From Sipunculus nudus (lineage: Eukaryota > Annelida > Sipuncula > Golfingiida > Sipunculidae), in contig CM049310.1 of NCBI GenBank assembly GCA_026874595.1, positions 8,368,001 through 8,432,000 on the forward strand: a DNA stretch of 64,000 nucleotides, in the 5' to 3' direction. Below are positions 1 to 12,600 of the stretch, in pieces. The translations under genes were made by a program, and so were the position numbers. The notes under the pieces were generated by a model that saw only the letters and a program-made list of their open reading frames with translations, searched no databases and had not been told where the DNA came from. How positions within the stretch are numbered: position 1 is the first letter of the stretch; every line of letters starts with the position of its first letter.

Positions 1-479
1 TTCTTTTTCTACCATGGCTGGAAAAAGAGTCACGGAACCAACCAGTATGTGCATCCCTTAATGTAACGTTTGACTATCCATACACTTTGTAACTGGCTCC
101 ACCTACAGGAGAAAGAGACAAAATCTTTAAGGATCAGAATCATATATGGACTTCAAAGTCTTGTTCAGCCAGGTGATGTATACTGCGGTGGTAATGTCAA
201 CTGTTAAAATCAAACATTCGGATAAATGGAAAATGGTGGTATTTCAGCAAATTTCAATTCAAGGGCATAAAGATTTATTGTTAGTTAATTCCATTAATGT
301 TTCATGCCTTTTATAAGGCTGATATGAGCACTGAGTGGTACAGAACCAATTGGTTGTAGCTTTGGACTTTTGTGATGCTGCCCAATGTGAACCTAACCAA
401 AGCTTCTGTGATGTGAATTTTAAAAAACAATAAAAAACTAGTAGCTAATGGGCCATGACCCTCAGCTGAATTCATGGAA
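1..479. other. no gene recognised
   Basis: AT-rich sequence with short stop-bounded frames only. I see no splice-flanked coding segment and no clear repeat boundary. Confidence 0.5.
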
Positions 480-1302
480 TGTTGAACAATGAGCAAAATG
501 ACTGCCAGAGTGCAAAAAAATCATGAATTTTGTGATTAGTCCTAGGAGTGGGTTACAGTGGGCTTTTTGAGAGATGACCACTTCATTTGAACGTTTCATA
601 AATAGAAACAAAAAAGTGTGAACATTTGAAAAAATACATGTAGTGCCACCAGTCTGCAGAAACTGATGAAACACTCCATGATCAATATAACAAAGAATCA
701 TGGCTATCAAGGCATTAGTTATTCAGATCCTGGAGCTTTCATTTCAAATATTTGATTTTTCTTCTGGGTACTTACGAACCCCATATCTTGGGGAATATGG
801 GTAACAGAGACCTAATTTCAGGTTTCCAAGGGGATTTTTCATGGATCTCCCTGGATGTCAAGTACGAAGATTCCAGGTCTAGTGGTTACAATTTGTGCCC
901 TGTTAACAGATGACAGCTTCTTTAAAGGAAACATAATAGTGAAAAAAATTTGTAAAAATTTGAAAAAAAAATACAGGTGGCGCCACTAGTTTGCAGGAAC
1001 TGATGAAACACTCCATGATCCATAGTCACGCAAAAAATCATGGTGATCAATGTAGTAGTTATTAAGATACTTGAGCTTTTGTATCAAATTTTTTATTATT
1101 CAGGGGGGTATAGCTCACAGAAAATGGATCTGAGACCTAATTTCAGGTTTCCAAGGAGATTTTTATGGACCTCCCTGGATGTCTAGTTTGAAGATTTCAG
1201 GTCCAGCAGTAATGATTTGTGCCCTGATAACGGACGGCCGGACAGACAACAGACAAAGAGTGATTGCTATAGCTCAGATGACTTTCAGTCATCTGAGCTA
1301 AA
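480..1302 (+). repeat. degenerate tandem-repeat element with hairpin end
   Basis: Diverged units recur here. A phrase close to 'cctccctggatgtc' followed by 'ttgtgccctg' appears near 848-905 and again near 1171-1220. The block ends with a GGACGGCCGGACAGAC microsatellite-like stretch (about 1231-1246) and a perfect hairpin at about 1270-1300 (arms TAGCTCAGATGACT and AGTCATCTGAGCTA), then a run of A. Similar sentences ('aatgactgccagagtg', 'ttgtgccc') occur in the block at 45990-47115, so both belong to one family. The organisation resembles bivalve pearl/Helentron-derived elements. Confidence 0.6.
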
Positions 1303-4289
1303 AAAACCAAATCTGAGATTATCTCAAATTATATATTAACTATATTTACACTGGAAATTCTGGATCAACCTGATTGTTAAATCAGTGAAATCCAGAAGGC
1401 TTAATAAAAACATATAATTATTATAATATTATTTCCTTTGTTCTCATTAAAAAATGTGTTAGCTGTACCTGTTAAAAAGTTCTCTACATACATCACTGTA
1501 TCATCATATCATTCATATGTGGTGAACTTGGGACCATAGTTACCACATAAACACCAGAGAAACACCAGAGTTGGTATTAGTTACCACATCAGGTTGTCCC
1601 AGGCATCTCAGTGTGTCATAGCATGAGAGGCAGTACATAACACATGTATAAATTAATGAAAAATACCACAGGCCATGCATGTATCTAACATATGTGCAAC
1701 CATTAAGTGTTCTGCAAATAACTCCAAGTTCGCCTGGCCAGGCTCAGCTGTTGACTACATGTAGGTGTTATAATAGCCAACGACACTGTGAGACCAATAT
1801 CTACATTATGCGTGAGAGCATTCAATGTCACACACGGCCAGACATGATGATTATTACAGCTGCACTGGACTGACCACAGGTCTGACTTCATGAAGGAGCT
1901 ATGATAGATTGTCTGTAATGTAATATATTACATGTACTTCTACAACTAGTAGATATTGTGTCTGTAGAGGGTGCACATCCAATCAAAGACCAAACATTTG
2001 ATCATTAAAAAGATAATCATATTTTTTTGCTGAATACACGCATCTTTTAATAATTTCTTTGAAAACTAGATTTTCAAATTCTCTTGTATATACAAAATAA
2101 GAGATAAACATAAACTGGAAGGATGATTTTTTTTATAGAAGGTAATAATGTAGACTACATGAATGGACAAATTTAAACATTACAGTGGTTATGTCTGCTA
2201 GATTAGGATGGAGATTATAATGAAATGGCAAACATTTTTTTTTTAATTTCAGTGGAGACACCTAGAAAAATACTGACTTATTACTGCAACTGCAAAGGTT
2301 AAATTTATAAAATGCAAAATGAAGAAAAATCCTTGCTCTTTAGAAGTTTGTAAAACCTTTATATAAGAAAAGAATACAGAAATCATTACTGGTACTTAAG
2401 TAGAGAATTTACTCTTTCACTGCTGCTTTTCACTTTTTATTCATGAGCATGTACAAAGTCATTTCTTTGCAACATTTTAATAAGTATACTTTATCTTATT
2501 TTCTTAAGGGTTCACCTGCTGTAGTATCTGAATCCAATCTTTGTCTGCATGTTATTGAAATGTATAAGTCTGCAGGTCTTTCATTCACTTAACATAACAA
2601 GAAGTAATCCAAGAAACCAACCATTTCAAGGATATTTTCTATATTTACTTAATTATCTATCTTTAATCTTGATGATCCAATTATTGAACTGAAAGGGACA
2701 AAAAAGTCAGAAAATCCTTTATTTATGACTTAATCAATGACACAAAAAGCAGATTACTGTGTTAATATCTGAATGAATATATCTTTATATATATATAGGT
2801 GTGCATGAGCACTCAAAGTGTTCATCTTGTACTCAAACAAATGTTTAGAAATACAGAGACTCAGGTATTCAGAACTGGTGACCAATACATGAATTCGAGC
2901 TTATATACATGTACTGTGAATGCCTGAGCTTAGTATTCTATAAGTGAATGTAGATATTCCAGCTGGCTGAGCATCAGGTTATTGAGTGGCACAGCAAATG
3001 ACACATCACTGCTGTCAAAGGAATACATAATTAATGCTCACACTGAGGTACTAGTATTAATCTACAATGCTACATACTAATCAATACACAATTCTTTCAG
3101 ATTCTATTGGGACTGATGTGTAGATTGAACCATGTAACAGATTCCACTAGTCACACTGATCAGGATTTCTGGCTACAGAAGGTTCTTGGTGCCTTTTGAA
3201 TTTTGATAGAATCCTACAGAATAGCTCAAACAAACTAATACTTACTACAAAGTGAGAGGTTCCCCTTTATAAGCCAAAGTTTATCTAACTCTCTGTGCTA
3301 CCAGTATAAAGATTCTTTTCCAATTAAAGGGGTGGAAGAAGGGTCTTAGTAAAGGTCAACAATCTGGCAGAGGTAAACAAGTGTGCTGTGAGTTCTGGTT
3401 GATATTTTTTTGTGAGATGCAAAACCTGGTAAAGTAGTACAGGGTATTGCTTTTTGCTATTAAGTGTACTATGGTTTATTTCTCAAGATATCTGGTCAAA
3501 AAAGATGGGGCCGCACCCACCTCTTAAACTGCCCCTAGGCCTGCCTTTATAATCCTCAGTTTATCCAACACTTTGTGCTACAAAGATTACCACTCCCTCT
3601 CAGAGTATGTTCTAGGGAACATGTGATTGTCATTGTGTATTGAGCACACTTCTTTATTGCTGTCCATACTGAAATCCTGCTCACTTACAAACAGCCAAGT
3701 GGCAGTTTAATAGTGATATTTGTTAAATTTTAGTTATGGTTGAATTTATAAAACAAAAGCAGTGAAATTAACCCTGCTTTAAGAAACACTATATTTTGTC
3801 TCTGACGAACATTTTATGACTTGTTACAAATAACTAACATGATCAAAGTTAAATTAATTAACATGACCATTTTGAATGGTTTAAGTGTTATAAAAGTCAT
3901 TTTTTAAGAATTGGTCATCTGGTCACTGCCCTTTTGATGGCACTGTCTGTAAAGAAAATAGGTCTATTGTGAGTTATATTGTAAAACCCTATGAATGTCA
4001 GGGAGTTTTTTTATATACATGGTGCTAGGGAAAAAACAGACATCCGAACAGGTCTTTCATTAAATCAAGGTATAACTGTTATTAAACTATATATTCAAAA
4101 TTTTGTGGTCCTTAATCCAGATTATTTTGGCTTATAAGTAAATTTAATCTTATTACCAGAAGTGATTAAATTCTTGAGTACTTGCATTGTGTTATGTAAT
4201 TAAATAACTGAAATAGAGTTTAAATCAATTCATAAATTATACATACAATATAAATAAAATATAACATAATAAACATAGTATACAACATA
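1303..4289. other. no gene recognised
   Basis: AT-rich intergenic or intronic sequence. Two partly similar stretches occur near 3255-3310 and 3543-3590 (shared 'cctttataa', 'agtttatc', 'tgtgctac'), so a small old duplication is possible. No supported exon was seen. Confidence 0.45.
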
Positions 4290-4561
4290 CAAACAAATAA
4301 TCTATATATACTGAGTATATGTATATATACATATACATTATAGTGTATATTAATCAATGATTATTTTATATATTTAAAATAATAAATAAATACATTATAT
4401 ATATACTATATATAAATATGACATTTTTTTATTACAATTCAACCCAATTGATTCACAAAATACTGAATATATGTATATATACATATATATTATATTATAT
4501 ATAAATCAATGTTTATTTTACATGTATAAAATAATAAATAAATACATTATATATATATATA

Positions 4562-4612
<51 letters not shown>

Positions 4613-4660
4613 TCGTTTTTTAATTACATTTCAACCCAATTTATTACAAAAATAAAAACT
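4290..4660. repeat. tandem duplication with long (AT)n tract
   Basis: A unit of about 170 bp occurs twice. Both copies have a palindromic 'gtatatatacatata' segment, an 'aataataaataaatacatta' segment and a tail close to 'catttcaacccaat'. The second copy carries a (TA)n run at about 4557-4609, probably an expansion of the shorter TA tract in the first copy. Confidence 0.8.
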
Positions 4661-5730
4661 CACTTTCCACAGGGCGTCAGAGAGATCTTCATATGCAAAT
4701 TCACCAACTTTACATGACATTGATGACATAGTACGTATCATGTATAAAGGGACCCACACTGGTTTAGCAATTCCGTAACTATAGTATAACTTATTAATCG
4801 TCACTCGACGCAGTCACTTGAAGCTGATCTGTACAGAAAGAGATCTTGCAGCGCCGATCCAAGTTAGTCACCTTGCTTATAATAAAATATTAATCAAGGC
4901 GTTAAGTGCGAACCCTTGTTTTGAACGACGGCCACTTGAGTATATCATCTAAATCCTTGTTAACAACACAACCACTCGCACCCGATACCACCCTATAACT
5001 GTTCCAAGTTGGTCGCTGCTCCGAGCACGCTGTGGTTTGTTTACGGCTACAAAGTGGTCGCATTGTCGCATAATCACATAATTTCTTACCACAAGGAATG
5101 ATTTTATTTTACATGAAAAAGTTTCCATTGAACTGACAAAATCTAGAAATGGTAAGAAGTAAATAAATAAATTGATTAATTAATTGTTTTACGACAATCA
5201 AAAATGTTAGGGTGTGTTCCCAAGAAACAAAACTGATTAAAATAAATGATTATTAAATCAGAGAATTTGCTAGTAACAATGTTTCTTGGTGTTCGGCATG
5301 TCATATTTATATTCTTCTCGTAATATTTCAGTCTGATGATGGCCCGTTACGTGGAGTTATTGATAAAATATCGTTCAAACCAAAAAATCATTTATAGTGC
5401 ACGAAGCACCTCTGTGGGGGGGTTTCCGGTGCGCATGCGGACGAAGGACTTGTCTTGGTTACGAGAAGCCAGATCGTTGGAAACTGTCCTTTCTTGCAGA
5501 AATTTTTATCTTCTATGGGTCAGATTGCATGAAGACATACTTGAAAGTGTACGTTCACGTTTATTCAATCAACCTATTATTCACATTAATTTGTATATAT
5601 TCTGAAACAGTCAACAATCTGTATAAACAAGGCACAAAAATGCACACTCCTTAATTTGGCTTAAAGTTAAACTTAAAGGCTTAAACTTAAAGAATTAATT
5701 ATAGTCCGTTCCAGTACCACTGGCCACCTG
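4661..5730. other. higher-complexity region, possible gene 5' region
   Basis: This stretch has more CpG and mixed-sequence content than its surroundings, for example 4800-5060 and 5400-5480. A polypyrimidine-AG sits before 5332, followed by an open frame at 5336-5605. Nothing in the translation is recognisable. It lies upstream of the first coding exon of INPP5E, which begins after an intron acceptor at 8458, so a 5' non-coding exon or promoter could be here. This is inference from position only. Confidence 0.25.
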
Positions 5731-5968
5731 TTGGAGCGAGTATAGAATCCGGTCTATATGGATGAGCTTATGGGTGTATACGGACGGACGTAATGACGTT
5801 TAGGATTCATGTAACGGGGAAATAAGAGGTATGTCGATGTCATCGTCAGGCATGTCATGGCTTACGTTGCTTACCAGCTTACTACTAATACTGAGTACTA
5901 ATATGAGACGGTCCAGTCAGTTTGGGACCCATCTTGGAAATGTAGACGGGATTCTATACTCATTCCAA
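5731..5968. mobile_element. short MITE-like element with terminal inverted repeats
   Basis: The left end TTGGAGCGAGTATAGAATCC is matched, with two mismatches, by the reverse complement of the right end GGATTCTATACTCATTCCAA. The similarity continues a few bases inward (GGTCTA against TAGACG). The element is about 240 bp with no coding capacity. Target duplications are not obvious, so the superfamily is unassigned. Confidence 0.6.
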
Positions 5969-6194
5969 CCTGTGTTTTAGCAACTATTTTTTGTGAATCC
6001 TAGAGGCTAGAACGCCGAAACTTTTTTGACCTTGAGGCGGAAAGAAGTCAAAGTGTAATTAACTATTATGGTAAAAATCGCCTACCTTATGTAATTTCCC
6101 TGTAAACAATTTAGAACCATTTTATGAGTAACTAGTCTATTCTGTAGTGACATCTTGCCACTTATCTGTGAAATGGGCATATCAGGGAATAGTG

Positions 6195-6202
6195 ATGACG
6201 TC
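6195..6202. promoter_or_regulatory. full palindromic CRE (TGACGTCA)
   Basis: A perfect TGACGTCA octamer, the consensus for CREB/ATF factors, is followed at 6208-6218 by a half-site-like ACGTGACGT. It is about 2.3 kb upstream of the INPP5E start codon exon. A single octamer may be chance, and no promoter is proven here. Confidence 0.25.
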
Positions 6203-6341
6203 ATAATAGACGTGACGTACTAAAGAAACACCAACATTCACAGGACCAATAATCAAGAGCTGCGGATCCCTGTTTACAGCAAGACTTGTATTTTGTGCAT
6301 GCACGTGCTTAACTGATTTTCATGTGCTCCAAACACTAGTA

Positions 6342-6945
6342 GATAAATGAAGCTAGAAGTCTGTGACTCTGTGTATACCTCGGAGCACACAGAGCCATAA
6401 CTGGGTCTAGAACAGATCCACTCTCGCAGATTCCCAGTCCATGGGTGTAGTGTTAGTGCTGAGTAGAGCTCTGAGCGGAGCATTTGCAAAGCCAGTAGAG
6501 GGTCACATTAAATCCAGTTATGGCTCTGTAGTATGTTGTATATATACAGAGCCACAAACCTCTGGCTTCTTTTGTATCTAGCGGACTGATCACATACGGA
6601 ATGCTGCACAGCATTTGTTGTGACCCTTTGTGTGTTGAGTGCCTGTCCCAGGGAGCCCACTACTGGTTACACCAGTGATTGTTTTAGCCAGCAATGTGCA
6701 TGTATTACATCATCACTGCTGACCCCCAATCTCCTTGCATGTCCAGCTGCAAATGAATGCAATTGGACCCACAGGCTGGAACAATCACAAGTGTTCCCAT
6801 GAATCCACACAATGGGACAGGCATCCAATACAGGTTATCACTAGAAGTGCTTTTCTGCACTCTGTCTGTTAGATAAATGAAATCAGAGGTCTGTAGCTCT
6901 GTAAAAACTATGGAGTCACAACTGTGTCTAAAGTCTCATTAACTT
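6342..6945. repeat. three local copies of a short repeat, one inverted
   Basis: A segment starting 'agataaatgaa' and containing 'gtctgt', 'ctctgt' and 'gtgtcta/gggtcta' occurs near 6341-6413 and 6870-6931 in direct orientation. An inverted version containing 'cagttatggctctgt' and 'acctctggctt' lies near 6510-6580. This looks like the ends of a small transposon or a local rearrangement. No ORF of interest. Confidence 0.5.
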
Positions 6946-6975
6946 TTGCTTCCATACAATTTCCAAAGTATTATT

Positions 6976-7108
6976 TGTTACGAAGACGAATTGTTGAGGG
7001 GGAAAATCCTGGGCCGATCCGGGAGTCGAACCCAGGTCTGTGGCGCACAAGTCCGGTGAACCAGCAAGCTTCACTAGCGAGACAGTTCGGTCCGCTTTTA
7101 TGTCACCC
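6976..7108 (-). mobile_element. tRNA-derived SINE, partial copy
   Basis: On the - strand this copy carries a B-box-like GGTTCGACTCC in the context of a tRNA T-arm. It shares with the copy at 7252-7395 the phrases 'gggggaaaatcctgggccg' and 'gagacagttcggtccgc'. The stretch holding the A box in the second copy is missing or shortened here. The similar flanks (AAGACGAATTG and AAGACTAATTA) may be a decayed target duplication. Confidence 0.65.
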
Positions 7109-7251
7109 CGTAACACACCCCCTCTCAAGAGCGTTCTGCTATCAGAACAAGACTAATTATCCCAGGAGTCACACTTTGATGAGCTTATTCCCTGGGCCAC
7201 AAAGTTAACTGTCACATTAGACGAGCCCCCATTTTGTAACAGAGACAAATA

Positions 7252-7400
7252 AATGAGGGGGAAAATCCTGGGCCGATCCCGGTTTCGAACCCAGGTCGGT
7301 GGCGTACAAGTCCAGCATCCCAACCGCTTCGCTAGCAAAGCAAGCTTCACTAGCGAGACAGTTCGGTCCGCTTTTATGTCACCCCATAACATATTAAAGA
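7252..7400 (-). mobile_element. tRNA-derived SINE
   Basis: Read on the - strand this holds an A-box match (TAGCGAAGCGG) and a B-box match (GGTTCGAAACC) at tRNA-like spacing, with a tRNA-like D-arm, anticodon arm and T-arm. This is the RNA polymerase III promoter layout of a tRNA-derived SINE. It shares long identity with the neighbouring copy at 6976-7108. A short AGACAAAT occurs on both sides and may be the target duplication. It is not a functional tRNA gene, because the acceptor stem does not close. Confidence 0.7.
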
Positions 7401-8458
7401 AGACAAATCTAGTTGGATAAAGATTTATTTCTGTAACATACAAAAATGTCACGAAACACTTGGACGCAAGTATTTGGTTGTTTACACACACAGCAGCACC
7501 TCAGGATCAGCTACACCATGGCTCATACAAGTGCACTTGAAAATGAGGAAATGGCTGTTGAAAATGAAGACATATTTAAACCAAGCCACTTATCCTGTTG
7601 CCACACCAGGTTATGAAAATAGCTTTCATGTAGAACTGTCATGACTTATATTTCAGATACAAGGTTAACTAGAGGAAATGAACTAAATAAGACGAAGAAA
7701 CATGGACATGATGGGTACAGCTGATTTTTATGCAACTAGAGAACGCTTCTTTAAATCTGCATATTTAAATGAGTGCTAGTTGCTGTGATACTCACGTGAA
7801 TGGGATTTAGCAATGTGTATGTCCAGATCCAGAAATTCTGCACATGGATTTTGCCGTCACCTGGAGTTTATTATATATTAATTCACCTACAGCAGGAGAG
7901 GTCTTGGGAACCTGGATTCCCTGCTAGACCTTACATTATCCATTAATAGGCCTGTGAATTGTGAGAATTTACAATTCTATACCTACAAAAATTTCTCAAT
8001 CAAATTACTACTCAACAAACTCAAGTCTACATTAAATTTTAGACATTTTAAAAAATAACAGCAATTCTACTAAAACTGATGTTAGTGAATTTCAGGATTT
8101 TAAAAAAAATGTGGCTCTCCCTCTCTTTGTTGCCTCCAAAATGTTTTTAGGGGTGTGGTCCAAAGATTAAAGATAGGACAAGATGCAAGACAGATAAGAT
8201 CAAAACTGCAAGTTCCAATAATGGTGACAGCTAATTTGCATATTAATAGGGTTTATGCAAAATGCTTAAAGGTGTCAGGGCGACACCCTCTCTAATAATA
8301 AGTAGGATCCAAAAGTCACGAAACTGCAAAAATATTTTATGTGGACTGGAATGCACCCTTCAATCGAAATTGAGGGTATGATTGCTGGACTACATGAGAT
8401 TTGCTAGTTCAGACAGACAGAGACAACCTGATATATTCATATTATTTTTTTTTCACAG
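7401..8458. other. intron or upstream non-coding sequence of INPP5E
   Basis: No convincing exon is seen. The stretch ends in a polypyrimidine tract and CAG (8456-8458), a good splice acceptor for the first coding exon of INPP5E, so at least its 3' part is probably a 5' UTR intron. Confidence 0.5.
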
Positions 8459-9648
8459 GACCATTGGGTCATCATGGGAGGTCACCATGCAGAGCCATAT
8501 ATGTGTCACTTCAGAAAAATAGCAGTCTAGATCCACACCACTGTAGTCTGGCCCCCTAAAATAATGGAAGATCAAGAAACCCCAAGGTCAGGTCGAGGAA
8601 AGAAAAAATCAGCCCTTGCTAAGTTGGCGGCAAAACGAGGTAAAGTTGCCAATGGCAATGATGCTTCAGGTGAAGAAAGGTCAGACCAAGTTTCCTCAAG
8701 GTCAAGGCCACATTATCCTTTAGAAGCTGATGTGGAAGAAATAAGACCAAGAGATCGTCCATCTCGAAATCCACGACAACGGCTGCAGCCACTCGGTCTT
8801 CATATGTCGGATACTGATGAGGGTATAGAGATGGGGTCATCAACCTATGACACGTCTGTAGGGTCACCACCCCGTGGTCGGATCATCACTGATAGAACCA
8901 TGGATGCCACAGATGGTCTCACGATGGATAAAGATGAAAGTTTCATCAGCAGTTACAGACGCACACCACAGCCAAAACCTCGACTAATAGGGGAAAAGAG
9001 AATACGGGACCATTATTCTTCTGGCGAAGAAGACGGCATGAAAGCTCATAGTAGTAAAATGCCTAATACTAATGGGGAAGTGATAACACCTCGGAGAAAT
9101 ATAAGTAAGACAGACACTGGCTCACACTCTGTTCAGAATGAACCAAAATATCCACGCAGTAGGATCACACCAAGTAACAGTGATTTAGATATAAACACTA
9201 CATCAGCCCCCAGTGCCTCATTATCTCACAGAGGGTTGAACCCTTTACCACAACCTAGGAACCTGCCTGATGCATATCATTTGGAGAAGATGGACGATTT
9301 ATGTATTGAGGATGATAATATGGCATCAAGCATGGACCAGAAAGCTTTAAAAAGGCAATATATGAGAATATTAAGTGAAGATGGCACTGGGAGCAACGGA
9401 GTGCATGAACACGTGTCAGATGTTGATGAAATGGTTGACCAACCAATGCCTCTGAAATCTGACCTGCCGACCAGCCGGCCTTTAAATAAGCACCCGACTT
9501 CCAGCTCTCTGGGTTCGAGTATTTTCTCATCACAGGAGCAGTGGACTGCCAAGTTTGAGAAACTGACACAGTTTGATAGTATGTCACAACACTCAACATC
9601 TACAGCCAGTGCCCTACCAGCAATATCAACAAAGGAAGCAAGAAACAG
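8459..9648 (+). CDS. INPP5E: INPP5E exon with start codon (5' UTR plus N-terminal region)
   Basis: The exon starts after the acceptor at 8456-8458 and carries about 105 nt of 5' UTR, then ATG at 8564. It encodes residues 1-361, a Ser/Pro/Lys/Arg-rich region with no known fold, similar in character to the Pro-rich N-terminus of vertebrate INPP5E. The frame runs on to 9652 past the donor (CAG|gtaaga at 9649) and stops at once, which supports the splice. The ATG is the first in frame and there is no upstream coding. Confidence 0.85.
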
Positions 9649-12600
9649 GTAAGAGCAAACTGGCATTTTTAAAAGTATGCTGGCACATTTCTCAAGTAAA
9701 CTGGCACATTTCTGAAATGTTAATGTTTTCAGAATGGTTTCATGGATTTGATTTAATTTTGACAGATAGCTCAGTATTATGATAATCTCTCCAAGTGATA
9801 AAATTTTGGTGTAAACCCCAGAGTAAATCATCATGGGATGAGCATTTTATAGGGTTTGTTAGGTTATATTTTACCACTAGGGGTTATATCATGTGATCAA
9901 ATGCCCTTCTATGAAGGGCTATTGCACAACATCAAAGGTTTGTGTCATTTCATTAAATGTGACTTTGTCAGCATACAGCACTATTTCAGGATACATTTCA
10001 TTGAAAAGAGTTCCCAAGAGCAGTATATTGGTTAAAATTCCCAGGGACCGGTCATCTATACAGTGCAGGGTTTGCATCCCCACAAGAGACATTTTTTCAA
10101 TACGTTATTTAAGTTAACAGAGCCAAAAGACAACTTTACAGTGGATAATGCATTCATTTCAAGTTTAGTTGTAAAATTTTATGAACTTTTATCCTGGAAA
10201 AACACATAGGCACAGGTGCTTGCACAGATTCTAGGAGTTCCTGTTGATTCTGCTGATGTTTAACCCAAGCCCAGGTCTCCAAATGCCCAGATCCATTGGA
10301 GGCACTTGCCATCATGTGACTGTGTTTTGGAATGGAACATAACCGTGAATGCCTCAAACCTCTGATTATAACGATTGACATGACCTCTAACAACACTTGT
10401 TTTCCTGTGAATTAGTTTTTTATGCTTTTCAGTTGATTAACTGTTCACATTGCCAAAGATTAAACTGATTGATTGCTCCTAAGTGCTCTGCTCATGATTA
10501 TTCAAATAATGAATATGCTATTAGTCACATACAGTTCCTGATGAGGTAAAATCTATATCATTCATGGCCCCATGCATACAAACCTATAATTCTGCTGACT
10601 TAGTAATAACATATCATACTTATTGTATTGTTGTCATTATCCTCCTTCAGATAGACAGTGCCACTGAAGACCTACCTTTAAAGAGAAAATCTGTAAAAAC
10701 CTTTGCCTGAAACCTTATACCATATTTCCTTGATCAGATGCTTGGACATTTATTTTTTCAGACCCAGTTTTGACCTAGCATCTGAACAAAGCAGGCTTCT
10801 ATTCAAGGCTGGCATTGACTAAAATATACAATATCAGCTGGGCATGCAAAAGCATAAAACAATGCCTCAAAACTATAGTGATTATCGTATGACAATAGTT
10901 ATCGGGCTTGTCTGAGTATAAGCCTTCTCACTTTGACATTATATTTGTCCTGCGTTTGCTAGGAGTGACTTTTATTATAATGGACAAATCTGGAATGTTT
11001 GGTGTTATGGAAAAACTAGGTATGATATGCAAGATAAAATAAAGATTTATAGAGCAATTATACAGTTAAATAACACACAAAAAGAAACAGAAATTAATAC
11101 AAAATATTCCAGTCATTTTGATTAAATGCACACACTTTAGTGATGGGAAAAGACATCTTGTTACAAACATTGAAACTACTTTGGTACCCGGCTTCTGAAC
11201 AACACCAGCATTAATTTCAGGCCAGCATTTTCTAAGACTTTTTTTTGCCCTGGCCCCTAATAAGGCAGGGGACTTTAATAAGTCTGATCAAGGAAACATG
11301 GTAGTGACCAATAAGAACACATGATAGAAATTGTTATCCTCTGGTTGCAGGAGTTTCCTGATGGGGAGTATGAACGGACGGACATCTCTGCTTGGTGCTG
11401 ATGAGCTACAGAGATACTTCCCTGACAGGAAGGTCCGCATGTTCATAGGAACATGGAACATGTGTGAGATTAGGGTCAGTAAAGTCACTGTGATCTGTTG
11501 ATTTTGTTATGCTTTCTGTATATAATAAGTGATAAAATGAAACATGCCAAATACTGCTCCAACTGTCCCATGGATTCACCAAGCTTCCTTTTCTCATCCC
11601 AAGAAGCTTTATTCGCTCTGCTGCTCAACATCAACATCTGAATTAACTTGGACAGTTGTGGTTTCCTCAATGACCAGCTTCAGTGATATCAGACTTCTGT
11701 CATATCCTTATATTGTTTCACGGGTCCATTTACTAAATACACCACCATACTCTCTCTCTCAATTTAATGTTTCAGATTCAACATTTCTGCATAATCAACT
11801 TATTACATTATTAATAATTAATTTTTACATTTGCTTTTCCCTTTAATTGATCCCATGGTTCTCTCAGCACAGTTACAGGACAGTTGTGTTAATACCAGAA
11901 ATTCTGTTTTGATAGAGCCCACCTGCATCAATTGATGACTTCCTACTTCCAGACCACAGTGATTATGTTCAAGATGTCTATATCATAGCCACGCAGGAAA
12001 GTATGGCCAACAGGTAAGGGTGATCTAGTCTTAAACCAGCTATTCACCCACCTTTTCTATAGAATTTATATGATATCTGACTTGCTCAGCATAAATATTA
12101 ATGAACTCTAGGTAATTCCTGTGAAGGAAAGTTTGTATAATACCTCTGTGCTGGTGGTATAAGCCGGTTTATCGACTAGTTGTTCATAAACACAACAAAC
12201 AAAACTTTGTAAACCAAGGTGGTTGGTTGCATATGAGTGGACGTTGAAAGGTCACTAGGTGCAAAAACCCTTACACCCTGCTTTGTCTGAATTGCTGGCT
12301 TTTTAAATTGATTGAATTATTTTATTGACTCCAACCCCATTATAAACAAGTCGATATAAACAATATAAAACAGCCTATTTGCGGTTGGATTGTAGTTTTC
12401 TGGCCTATATTTGTAAAAGGTGCTAGGATTGTCTTTAGTTAATAAACATTGGATATTGGAAAAGCCCCTTTAATGTTTTCAAACAAGTACATGGTAAGTG
12501 AGAATGACACGTAATTTTAAAGTGAAGACCCATGCTGTATTGTCAGTAAACTCAATAATAAATGTCACCGACTGAAGTAAGCAATGGTGAATAGGCTTAA

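Noticed and set aside
5336-5605. 89-residue ORF as a gene upstream of INPP5E
   Set aside because: No recognisable sequence and no donor in frame. It may overlap a 5' non-coding exon, but coding is not supported.
7290-7360. tRNA gene on the - strand
   Set aside because: The A and B boxes are present, but it is repeated next door as part of a longer SINE, and the acceptor stem is not closed.
9277-9834. 185-residue ORF on the - strand
   Set aside because: It is antisense to the INPP5E N-terminal coding exon, with no splice or domain support.
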